A DNA stretch of 64,000 nt. Origin: Ecdyonurus torrentis (taxonomy: Eukaryota > Arthropoda > Insecta > Ephemeroptera > Heptageniidae). Below the pieces are notes generated by a model. The model was not told the DNA's origin and did no database searches. It worked only from the letters and a program-made list of their open reading frames with translations. The position numbers and the translations under genes were made by a program. The stretch is taken from positions 3,593,689 through 3,657,688 of the forward strand of contig OX439132.1 of the NCBI GenBank assembly GCA_949318235.1. Direction: 5' to 3'. This document shows, one piece after another, positions 1 through 11,600 of the stretch; position 1 is the stretch's first letter; the number at the start of each line of letters is the position of its first letter.

Positions 1-2060
1 TTTTGTTATTTTACCGTTATCCTGTTTTTTGAGGTCTGGACCACAAAAACATGACCATTGCTAATGTGAGCGTTGGTGAGAAACTCCAACAATGTTCGTC
101 ACAAAAAGTTAGCAAATAATTTTGAGGAGTCGTTTTCATTTTTAAAACTTTGCTTACAACACAATGCAGCTTCTAACTTGCTCACAATTTTCACATCAAA
201 ATAAAGTCCCTTCTCTCATTGATTTGAGATGGCCATTATATATGAGCAGTGGTCAGTGGAGCCAAAAATACAATATTTAATTAATTTGAAAATAAGTAAA
301 ATTTTGTAAAAACTTATGTATAAGTTTTATTGTTTTAATAATTACAATCATCCAGCACCTAGTTTGTGTGTAATGCTTTGCTGAAATTTTCTTTCTGATT
401 TGATGAAAATAATAAATAAAATGAAATCATTCCAAAGATGTTTATACGACATTTTTATTGTTTCTTGTTTTTTTACAAATTTATTTCCTAACAGACAACT
501 TTACATAATCTGGACACATCACTGGCAAGGGTCATCAGGTCGGTCACTTGCAAGGGTTACTTTTTAATTTCATGCTAATTTTGGCCTGGTATATAGGGCT
601 TACCATGTTAAATTGAGAGCTTTAATTTTTTAATTTCTCAATTCAGAATTATTAAAACACGTTAAATTATACATTTTCATAAAGTAAAAGCACAATAAAG
701 TAATGCATGAGTACACCATTTGTAAGACGACTTTGAAATGCAAGTATGCCCTTTGGATGCCACAAGGGCAGATATTAAGTAAATAAAACTACAGTGTTTT
801 GGAAAAATAAATAATGTATTAATGGAAGTTATTGGTTTAAAAAATTCTTAAAAATTGTCTCTATGGCTTAAAACACGTAAAAGTATGTTTAGTATTTTTC
901 ATTTAAATTTCTCCAAAATCGATGCAGTGGTTTTCTCAAAAATCACAAAAAAAGTGTTTTCCCCCATAAGCGTAATGTTAAATTAGGGGATCCTTAGCTT
1001 TCCCTGCACTGATAAGCTCCATTATATGACATGGCAACCAAAGTTGCAAGCTGACTGACTCCAGAAGGCTTGCAGAACAAAGAACCTCCTAAATTAGGAG
1101 AGAGGATATTTCTGCATCAAAATAACTTCAGAATGTTCAGTATTATTATTATTATAAAAACACTGATTGACAACAAAACACGCTTATTAATTAAAAAAAA
1201 AAAAAAAAAAACGTTTTTGCTGTTTGAAGACAATTTCCTCTATTAGAATATGAAATAAAATAAACCTCTAATAAAATTAGACAGCATACTTGCAGCATAA
1301 TTACTCACTTCATATTTCCCTGTAAAATCACGCAATAAGAATAAGGCACGGCACACACAAAGTTGATCTTGTCTTTCTTTCTTCATATCACAGTCCCATA
1401 TTATGTTTCAAAATCTTGAAGAAATCCTGAGCATCATGCAGTTGTCTGCCAATCATCTTGTCCAGTCACTGTAACAATGAAATCAAATAAACAGCAATAT
1501 TACAGAGAAATCAATCACATATAAGAGGCACTTTTATGAACAATGAAGAATCTTCTTCAAACACACTATATACTCTATTACTAACTTAAAAACACTTAAA
1601 ACATAGAGACTTCTATGCTTTTAAGCGTATTTTTCTGTCTTAATCTTAAAACACATAATAGTATTCCTCATTTAAATATTTGTGACCTTGCAATGCAGTA
1701 AATTTCTCACAAACTCACTAAGAAGTGGCTTCTATGATGTTAAATTAGTGTATTTTATTGTTTAAAAAAAAAAAAAAAAAACGTAACAGTGTGTCTAGTA
1801 TTTCACATTTCAATATTACTTTGCCATTTTTAGCCTCAACTTTTTTTTAATTAATATATCTTTCCTTTGCAGATATTAAAATATTTAAGCTCAAAATATT
1901 ACAATTTACAAAGCAAAAAAAAAAATCTTAAAAAAATAATAATAAAATAAATTTAAAAAAAAAAAAAAAAACGCCTGCAGACAAGTAGAGTATGCAACCT
2001 GGTTAACATTTGCGACCAACTTTTGGACTAACTATCAGGATACTTTTTATTATTATTATT
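1..2060. other. intergenic, AT-rich, no gene seen
   Basis: There are poly(A) runs at about 1192-1210, 1765-1782 and 1955-1971. A degraded repeat at 866-990 (ggcttaaaacacgtaaaag and a following cagtgg...tctc block) recurs in part at 1640-1745, 24690-24900 and 35905-35970. No open frame with protein-like composition was seen. Confidence 0.5.
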
Positions 2061-2066
2061 ATTATT

Positions 2067-2180
2067 AATAAAGGACTATGTATGCCTTTTTTTATTCTGA
2101 CTTTAAGCGATTTTGGTCACATCCGCTTCCGTTTCTACTTACTACGCATGCGCAGTACACCGAGAAGTACGTCGAGTATG
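2067..2180. repeat. partial copy of the GCGATTT...CATCCGCTTCCG palindromic MITE
   Basis: It matches the elements at 28694-28847 and 40949-41227: aataaagga, then gcgattttggtcacatccgc, ttccgtttct and tactacgcatgcgcagta. The right arm is missing or decayed. Confidence 0.65.
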
Positions 2181-2490
2181 AAAGAGAACTGGAAGCCATG
2201 GGTGTTAGTGAGAGGATCTCAGCTTTGTTGTTGTAGCCCCCTTACATTGTGTTTGGGTGGTGACGTGAGGGGGTGGTGCAAATGGAACACCTCCCTGAAA
2301 CACAACAATTAATAAGTAAGTTTAAAACAAAAATACTTAGAAAATAGTTGGTATAGATTAGAGCATGTTGATTTGAAAATTAATTAATATTAATAATAAT
2401 TATGTAATAATGATTTATTATTAACGGGAGATATATTAAGGACAATAAACCATTGTGGTTAGGTATGATAATTGATAAATTTGAAATATA

Positions 2491-3085
2491 GGGATTGGAA
2501 AAACCAGCGCTGGTCTTACCATTGTGAAGAGAGTCCCATAGTTTGGTGAAAATCTTGCTAGCACAGATATAAAAAAACTAACACATTGGAAATATTTTGG
2601 CAATAAACTATAAACTCCAAGAGAGATGGAGTGTGTTTTGCCTGATTTTATGGGCACAGTTCTATGGAAAGGTCGAGGTCTCATGTGGCACATAAATCTC
2701 TTTCTGAATCTGAATCAGTATTTTTTTGTTATAAAAAAGTTCATTTCATAACTGAACTTTCGTCATGTATTTATGACATTATCAATCAAAGAAGGGATTT
2801 ACTTCAGTACGCAGTGTGTTGTCTTGTACTGTCGTGTTATGCTCCTGCTGGTTTGGAGTTGGTGGGGAGGGGTGAAGGTGGAGTCAGGGAATCAGGGAAG
2901 GAGTGTGAATTAGTGAGGAAAAGAATATGAATGAGTAAGGGAAAAGGTGAAGAGGGGAGAGGGAATAGGGGGCATATTTTTAAATATTAGCAAATATTAA
3001 GTCCATGCCTACGCCATGTGAGACCTGGACCTCTCCATAGAACTTCTACTGTGGCAAGGTCCTTGCTGGTAGTTTTATCCTTTTC
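2491..3085. mobile_element. foldback element, family A (copy 1)
   Basis: Inverted ends: ggattggaaaaaccagcgct and ctggtagttttatcc, with ggtcgaggtctcatgtgg (2670s) and the inverted ccatgtgagacctggacctc (3013-3033) inside. Related copies lie at 6903-7190, 8711-9043, 10658-10712 and 10945-11590. No transposase was seen, so it is non-autonomous. Confidence 0.65.
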
Positions 3086-3739
3086 CTTATTATTATTTAG
3101 GAATTGATTATTTAATTATGAAAGGGTATACTAAAATACATTTTCAGAAAGTTAAAAATATTTTTAGCTTAAATTTGTTATTCATTTCTTGCATTCTACA
3201 ATCATAATATCTTCAAAATAGATTTGCTTAGTTTTATTTTTTTATTATTAATTTTTATTTGCTATATTGATTTTGAAGCTTGTGATCCAAATTTAGTTGA
3301 TCCATTAGGATAATAAAGATCCAGTTAACGTTGAGTCCACAGATTGGATAAGCTCTCCTCAGCAATTCAGATTACAAATTTAACCAAAATTTGAGAGCAC
3401 ACAAATAGAGATTTGTTAGTAAATAAAGCTACAATATTTTGGAAGAATAAATATTTTATTAATTATATGACATGGAAACAAAAGTTGCAGGCTCACTCAC
3501 TCAGGATTGCAAAACAAAGAACCTCAAAGATTAGGAGAGAGAAGGAAGAGAGAGAATATTTCTGCATTGAAATAACTAACGTAAACAATAAATATGAGAA
3601 GATTTGACATTGCTGGCCAACATATATAAATAAAACAACTTTCCATTGTGCTCTCTGTTCAGTACTAACATTATTAATAACAATACACTTACATTAAAGT
3701 TATTATTGCCATACATTGCGTTCCAATACAATAACTGCT

Positions 3740-4146
3740 CAAAGTGGGGTTGGTGAGAAAATAAACAGAGGGCAACTATACTAACAAAGTGCTAGCAGAC
3801 GACTTTGAGTTCCTGTCTTCATTTATCATGCTTTCTTATGGGGCAATGAAGCAGCTAAAAAAAAATCTCAATACTGTAATTACTGAGCTTACTGAGCTTT
3901 TGTAGTCCTGAATTTCAAGATATTTCTTTAAAATGCAGGAAAAGAAAAGCTTTGAGGCTCAATAAGCTATAGTAAAAATTTCAACTCTGAGAAAACATTC
4001 TAACTTTAGTTAACTTTAGTTATAGCTGCTTCATTGCCCCATAAGAAAGCATGTTACAGTGAAGAAAGGAACACAAAATCGTCTGCTAGCACTTTGTTAG
4101 TATTGTTGAGCTGTCAGTTTGTTTATTTTATCACTAAATCCACTTA
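3740..4146. mobile_element. palindromic element, family B (copy 1)
   Basis: The left arm holds ctaacaaagtgctagcagac and catgctttcttatggggcaa. The right arm holds their complements near 4038 and 4083. The element is about 400 bp; the arms extend to aaagtgg/ccactta. A second copy is at 14600-14925. Confidence 0.75.
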
Positions 4147-4765
4147 AAGCAAGTCTTGTACTCTCAACAACTTTCTTATATCTACTATTAATAATAATTA
4201 AGATTAAATTTTACAAACTAATTTCTGATACATAAAAACGGGTACTTGGGTACTAGAAACCTGCCCTAGGCATATTATATTACTGCACAAATGAATATCA
4301 AATTTAGTTAAATACAATAAGCAGTTTGGAGAAACCAAATATTAATAATAATTTAAGGAAAAAAACCATAGACGTATTTTTCATTGTTACATTGATTTAA
4401 GTCCCTTGTGCAAGCTACTTCATTACTAGAAGTCCCCCTCCCCCCTCCTATTGTACTAAATATACATTTTTATTGTGGGCAATGGTTTCTACAAACTGTA
4501 TGCCTAAATAACTTCAAATTTATTTTTATTTTATTAATAACATAAAAAATTGTCTGTACCTACAAATGTTGTTAAATAAAATTTTCAATTAAGTTTAAGT
4601 GTCATAATATCACAACCTTCATGCAGTAATGTCTGCTGCAAAGTAACTTATTCATAATACACAGTATGTAAAATATCTGGATCAAAGAAAAGTTTATATT
4701 TTCCAGTAAGTTCACATGAAACAAAGATTCAAATTCATACTTTTACAAGTAATTAAAGATAATAA

Positions 4766-4803
<38 letters not shown>

Positions 4804-6310
4804 CCCACCCTTTTTTATAGAGAAATATCCACAAGACAGAAATAAAAAGCTTCACATATCAGGGGAAATGCAGAAATAAAAGTAACTGACAGTAAAAAAA
4901 AATAATAATAATAAATAAAAAAATTTGCCTAATTTAACAATATTTTGAAAATTGTGAGCCCTACTGCAAAACACTACGGGAATATTTCCGTACTGCTAAA
5001 TAATAGGAAGTTAATGGTTTATTTTCCACTCCCCCTATGATTGGCTAACGTGCTACACCGGTAACATCTATTTACATCAGTGTAAAAAAGAGTAAACAAT
5101 ACATTACAAAAAATCCTAAGCAGCTTTAAATAGCATGGAAATTTTTAAGTGTTAAGAATATGAATTATTATCTTCACAAAATAATTAAGTGAGAAAAACT
5201 TTGTGGTTACATGAAATATTACAAGAATATGGGAAGATTGAGAGAGAAATAGAGCACATTTTACTGAAATTAGTGAAAATTATAATTTCAAGTTTACATG
5301 GGGTTGAAATATAAAAAAGCCTAGATAATGCTTTTAAAAAAATGCTCCCAACTAATGTTCTCTCGAAATCTCCCCGATATTCTCTCAATAAAGCAGCAGG
5401 TTAAGTATTTTGTATACGTTGATATTTAGGTTACTACAAAATGTTAATTCTTAAAACATACACTCCATCAAGATACCAAAATTTAATTCTCAAATATTTG
5501 CGCCAATTTTTTTATATTTATCTTTCACAATTCCACAAACACACAGAGTAAGTACGTAATTTGTGAGTACAATTAGATTGCACATATTTTAAGTTGTTAC
5601 GTGGCATGTAATTACATACCGTATGTAAATTACGTACTTATTTTATATATTTGCTATACGAGAGAAATACTTTCATATTTCTGATGGTAAAATGACAGTA
5701 GGTATCTTAATGGATTTATTTCATTAATACAAAGATGTTCTTGATTTGTTTACATGCCCAAGGTTGAGAGTACGTTAGTTATGATTATGTAAAGTTTGCT
5801 TGTAACAATATTTACTGTGGTGTACACATAAACCTTAAACGTACTTACAAATACATACGTAACTTATCAGGCAAAAATTAACAGGAGTCTAGTGGTTTAC
5901 AATATTATACTGAAGATGTAATAACTTGCTAAAAATGGACAATTTTCAAACTTCTAAATGTAGCAATGTTAACAATTATTTGTATGCGACATTTGTTAGT
6001 GAAAGTGGGTGTTTTTTGCACCATTTTCCCCCTTCTTTTTCAGTTAACTATGTAAATAAAATTGTATTATTTACATCACATTTTTCTTATATTATGGTCC
6101 ATACAAACCTTTTTTTTAAGGATTTTGAAAAAAAGGTATATTGATATAAATATTGAAGTCCAGCTCCTGTATTCAAAACTGATATATCATGAGAACTCCT
6201 TTAAGCCACAAATAACCTGGGAAAAACAAACATTATAAAGTAGGCAACTTGTGGTAAATGTGACATTATCTTTGCTGGAGTACAATAGAAATTTTAAAGC
6301 TAAATATCTC
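4147..6310. other. intergenic, no gene seen
   Basis: AT-rich sequence with a poly(T) run at 4770-4803. A 72-codon open frame at 5926-6144 has no protein-like features and lies in low-complexity sequence. Confidence 0.4.
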
Positions 6311-6311
6311 T

Positions 6312-6535
6312 GCAGTTTGTGAGACAGAGATAACATGTGTACGTATGTGTGAGCCTCCTATCATCATGAATACAGTATGTACTTGAAGCCAAGGACAGCG
6401 GTCATTTCTTAGCTATTTTCCTAGCCCCAGCTTGTGAGACAGAGAGATAACATGTGTACATATGTATGAGCCTCCTATCATCATGAATACAGTGTGGACT
6501 TGAAGCTAAGGACTGCGGTCATTTCTTAGCAATTC
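6312..6535. repeat. imperfect tandem duplication of about 113 bp
   Basis: Two units each carry tgtgagacagag, ataacatgtgtac, gagcctcctatcatcatgaa, tacagt and gcggtcatttcttagc. An inverted piece (gaactgaccgctgtcctcgg) follows at 6597. Confidence 0.8.
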
Positions 6536-6902
6536 ATAGTGGAGCAATAACGTTTGGATTGCTAACTTTAAGAATTCTTCGCAGGGGTGAGATAAGAACT
6601 GACCGCTGTCCTCGGCTTTAAAAAAAACAACTCTAAGCACTGAAATTGATTGTAAGTATTATGTTTACATGTCATTAGTGGCTTTGTTTTGTAAAAAACA
6701 TTTTGTCAACTTGAAAGAAGAATTGCGTCATGATTTGCAGTTGAGAGATTTAACTTTCACAACAAAGAAGCAGAGCATTAAAATTTGTGTATTTAACACA
6801 CACCAATAGTAAGGCCTGATAGTCAAGTAGAAACCCTAGTCATGTGCCTCTTGATCATCACTCTATGATCCTGTGATTTCATTTATGTATTTATTTGGTA
6901 TT

Positions 6903-7190
6903 TCCAATAAAGGATAGGAGAAAACCAGCAAAGGCCTTAACACAGTGAAGAGAAACCTATGTTTGGTGAACATCTTGCTAGGGTAGTGATAATAAACATA
7001 TTTAACTTTCGTTAATAAACTTCAAGAGTGTGTTTGAAACTTTGTCAATTCTTACAAACTCAGAGGAGACTCTTGGGGGGAGAGGAGGGGAATATAATAA
7101 ATTTCTTTTTTTTTTTTTAACAATTTTGCATACTTGCAAATTTCCCCTTAAGTCCTAAAAGCCATGCAGAGTAAACTTATACCATGTGCA
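6903..7190. mobile_element. foldback element, family A (decayed copy 2)
   Basis: It begins aataaaggataggagaaaac and contains tgtttggtgaacatcttgct, which matches 2540-2560. The right end is poorly preserved. Confidence 0.5.
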
Positions 7191-8360
7191 TGGTAGATCC
7201 TGGGAGGCACTGACCTGGGTTTCAATATCAAGGCCCCCACATTGGCACTACATTAACATGCAGAGAGGTGCATACAAACAAAGAAATCACAGTTACCTTG
7301 GTTAATATAATCCTAATTAGAATTTCTTGTTAAACACTACAATTATGGACGTTCACATATTATTATTATTATTACATAATTAAACAAAGATTTTTTGTTG
7401 TAAAAAGGACTTTCTATTAAATGTGAGGGGGGGGGGGGGGCACAACACAGCAACTGGGATGTTGCAGAAGGGTTGCAACACTTATGCATGGAGAGTACAA
7501 AAATTGTCAGTCTTTGATGCATTTTTTTTAATCATTATTTTTATTTTAGATGCGAGATTGGAACTGTAACAATTAAGTTTAACCATCAAGATAATAGATA
7601 GGGGGGAGATAATTAATTTTACCTGCACACTGGGGGTAATTAGATACATGGAAGAGGGGAGGGACACTATTTGGATAGTAAGAATAACATAGAAAACAGC
7701 AGGAAAACAAACTCAAACAATAAAATATTTAAGAATTAAAATTAATAATTTAGTTGTGCTGTGACTTTGGTATTTAAATATTAGGAGATATTTTTAAGTT
7801 TATTGCATCTCCTATCAGTGATAAAATTTTCAGAATAAGTCACCATTAAAATAAGAGTAAAAAAAAAAAAAAATCATGAAAAAGTATGATTAGAACTGTG
7901 CACGATAGTTTTTTTTTTAAATTTATTTTTAGTACGTAGAACAAAACTAAAACAATCATAAATAATAAAACTTGACCTTGATTTTCTTATTGTCGCTGCA
8001 TTTAAGTAAGTTTTGGACCACCCACGAACAAGGTCATCTAGTCTTGGACTGAGGTTATGGAGTTGGCTTAAATAGAAATGAGATACTTAGTTACTAGTAA
8101 CATGCAAGTAATTACGTAAATAAATACAAAAATTGGATGGAATCAACTCTAATGACAAATTATTTCTAAGGTCCTAGGGTTGGTATGGGTTCTCAGGAGC
8201 CAGTTAAAAAAGGGCTAGGGTAATGAAGGCTGAGCACCCCCTTACTCACAAAAGCCCGCTGCACGTGTGAAAACTTTCCTTCACTTGTACCAATTTACGT
8301 CTGAAGAAAAAAAAAAGCTAGGGTTAAGTTGCCAAATGGCAAACTGTGCCTGCTAAGTGT
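7191..8360. other. spacer downstream of the TGN38-like gene
   Basis: It contains a G-run at 7427-7440 and poly(A) at 7860-7873. No gene or clear element was recognised. Confidence 0.4.
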
Positions 8361-8362
8361 GG

Positions 8363-8368
8363 TTTATT
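8363..8368 (-). terminator. poly(A) signal of the TGN38-like gene
   Basis: AATAAA on the minus strand lies about 117 nt past the stop codon, with a (CA)n microsatellite in the 3' UTR between them (8450-8470). Confidence 0.6.
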
Positions 8369-8484
8369 GATTGTTACAGTTCCCTCCCTAGCAATAGAAA
8401 GTCCAGCTGCGAAGGTAACGTACTGCGTGCCTTGTCAACGTCTCTCACTCACACACACACACACACACAGGTTGAATACGAAGT

Positions 8485-8634
8485 CTAGTAGATGACGTGA
8501 GGGTTAGTGCGAGGGGTTGATGACGATATCGCCTCTTCAAGATTACTGTCCAGCTTGCGATAGCTGGAGGTACTGGGACGTCTCTTTGAGCCATTGCGAC
8601 CATTGCGTCGACCCTCGACAAGAAGTGCCAAGAT
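8485..8634 (-). CDS. TGOLN2: TGN38-like exon 5: cytosolic tail with YRKL
   Basis: The acceptor is tttcag at 8640-8635. It encodes ILALLVEGRRNGRNGSKRRP, then STSSYRKLDSNLEEAISSS and the C-terminus HVIY, stop TAG at 8487-8485. This tail is the most conserved part of the family and the basis of the assignment. Confidence 0.9.
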   Translation of the reverse strand: MLALLVEGRRNGRNGSKRRPSTSSYRKLDSNLEEAISSSTPRTNPHVIY

Positions 8635-11600
8635 CTGAAACATCAAACCCTAGTTTAAGCCTGGTAATATTACAATAATATTTAATAATATTTTAATATC
8701 AATGTGAAAGTAAAGGATAGAAATAGCAGCGCTGGTCTTACTTATCACTGTAGAAGTTGTATGGAGAGGTCTCACGTGACACAGTTTTAGTTATATAATG
8801 TAGGTACAGTATAACCAAGAGCTTTTGTCATCATAATGGCATTATCAATCAAAGAAGAAAATTGCTTGAACACATGACAGAGTAGCATGTAGTTTTGCAC
8901 TGTACTGTGCTCAAGTAATTTTCTTCTTTGATTGATAATGCCATTATTATGACAAAAGCTCTCGGATATATAAACATTATAACTATAAAACTCTATGCTA
9001 TGTGAGACCTCACCCTCTAATTTGAAGTTCTACTTGGTGACACCATATACATACAGTATTTTGACAGTATATTGAACATTCATTTGATTGATGCTCCTAT
9101 TAATAGCAAACTGAAAGTCCTGGCTCAATTGTTTGAGATTACTCACTCTCACTCTAAGCAACTGAAGAAGAGGTCTCATACCCTCTTAAACATTCTAATC
9201 AATGTAAATATTTGTGTTAACTGCAATATCCCTTAAATGTCGTCCAACTATTGGCTGATTTTTTAAAGAAACAAATTAAAATTCCCTCTGTAGAGGCAAC
9301 ACTGTGATACGTTTGGTGGCTATTTGAACTATTATGATAAGGCTGACTAAAGATCAGAAATGATATAATGTGTGACATAAACAGAGATAACCACTAGGAA
9401 TTCTTGCGCTCAGGTGACAACAAGACCTCAAACCTCATGAATCAGAATTAGTAATAGTAGTTTTAGCTGCCAATCGCAGCACTAGAGTGTAAAAGCTTGA
9501 ACCATGCTTGTCTACAAATTTATACAGGGAGTCGGAAGACATGTAAGGGACATTGTGTTAACTGTGCCATTAGGAGTTTGACCTAGTTACAGACTTTACC
9601 ATGGTAAGACACAGCTTGGTGGTTTTCCTATTCTTTATTTCTTTGATAATATAGTTAAACTGCATAGATTACTGTACCTTCTGTTTATTGTGGAAGACTA
9701 GGTAGCCCACAATGAAGACCGAGACCATGGCTAAGAAGTGGATGAAGAAGTGAGAGTCCTCTGCATCAGTGAACTCTCCGCCACCCATGTAGTTATTGTG
9801 ATTGCTGCTGCTGCTGCTAGGGATGTTGTCCACTGTAAACAACAAGATACTTTGTAAGTATGAGCGGCTAGTACACATAGCTACACCTTAAACATAACAT
9901 CGAAAGTGATGCCACCTCATTAAGAACCAGGCTAAAATATGAATTAAGCCATCAAGTGCTTTGCTGCCAGCTCACACAAAACACCTGCGCAAAATGAAAG
10001 AAAAAAAAAAACTGTATCAAGATGTATATAGAAGATGGTGTAGTTTGCCTAGGTAGCATCAGGTATGAAACATCACAGGAGGTGAATCAAAACAAGAGGG
10101 GAAATTTAAAGCGCCAAAAGAGGGGAAATTTTGTGTCCCTCCTCCTCTTTCAGGTACATAATGTGTTGTACCTGAGAGACCACATGGGTCTGTTGACAAT
10201 CACGTTGTATGATGTATGTCAGAATTTGAAGTTTTACGAAGGGAACTTCGTGAGTTCTGACGACAGTAAAAGGCCGTACTATATCACCTTCTATATTGAT
10301 GCCTCCGCGTCAAAAGTGAGCATCTACACTTTCCAGATTTCCAGATTTGAAAATTAATAAAACACAAAGTCCTAATTAACTCTATAAATTAGAGAATATC
10401 TGAACAATTTTTCTATTTGAATTTTTAATTTTTGAACATCATATAATCAACTGCATTGTGTTTTTTCCCCTCATTGCTAATTAATTAATTAAATATTTGT
10501 AACATGTAGTGCACATTGTTGAGTTACCTTTGCTGGCCTCCCTCAGCTCGGTGATGTCGTCTTCATCGTCATCGTCTCCTTGGAAGTTAGCTGTAACAAT
10601 GCAAGAAAAAAAATGAATTTAAGGAAGGAAAACAACATCAAGTCAAGGATTAATATTGGAAAAGATAGACATATCAGCGCTAGCCTCACTTACCACCATG
10701 GATATATAAACAGGATTGGAAGCTATTGTTGAAAAAACGATCCCTTAATGATGTAATTCAAATTTTCGCCGCAACAATGCAAGAATACAAAATTACTTAT
10801 AAAAGTGGCGCTGTAGTCTGCGTGTGAATTTTAAAATTCACACACAGACTACAGCGCCACTTACATTTTACATGTTGATTGTTGCGGTGAAAATTGGAAG
10901 TACATCAACAAGGGTTCGTTTTTAGTATAGGGCAATAACACAGGAGCTCACGAGCCTGCTTACCACAGTAGAAGTTTATGGAGAGGTCGAGGTCTCACAT
11001 AGGACACAGTTTTAATTATGAAACTTATATCATAATGACATTTTCAATACATACTACTATATGATGTGCTCAAGTAATTCTCTTCTTTGATTGATAAAGT
11101 CATTACAATGATGAAAGCTCTCAGTTATATAAACCGAGCTGGTATGGCCGAGTGGTGAAGGCAGCTGACTCGCAACTCTGTACTCCTCACCGAGTATAGG
11201 TTCGAGCCACTGCTGGGTGCGTACGTGAAGTGTGAGAGCACAACACGTTGCATTCCATGACGACGCACAGTATTCGGGAGGTGCATGATTGATGTGATTG
11301 CACCAACCAGCCTGCCTAGATGTTTCTACGGTTTCTCTAGGCTGTCATGGCGAATGCCGGGCTGTGTACTTAGGCCGTGGCCGGCCCGTGTGTGCTTTTC
11401 CATTAAATGGAAAGTCCTTACCTGTCGATAAGACAATGTCTTGACTGGGACTGGGATTGGTGTATTGCACGATAACACAATATGGCAGGAAAAAAAAATA
11501 TAACTAAACTGTGTTCCACGTGAGACCTCAACCTCTCCATACAACTTCTACTGTGGTAAGTAATACCCTTGTTGGTATTTTTATCCTTTTCTTTAATTAT

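Noticed and set aside
2010..2312. 100-codon frame
   Set aside because: It overlaps the partial palindromic MITE at 2067-2180 and simple TTA repeats, and shows no protein-like conservation.
11136..11220. A functional tRNA-Ser/Leu gene
   Set aside because: Boxes A and B are present, but the molecule does not close as a clean cloverleaf and it is joined to a repeated body found again at 61258, so it is the head of a SINE.
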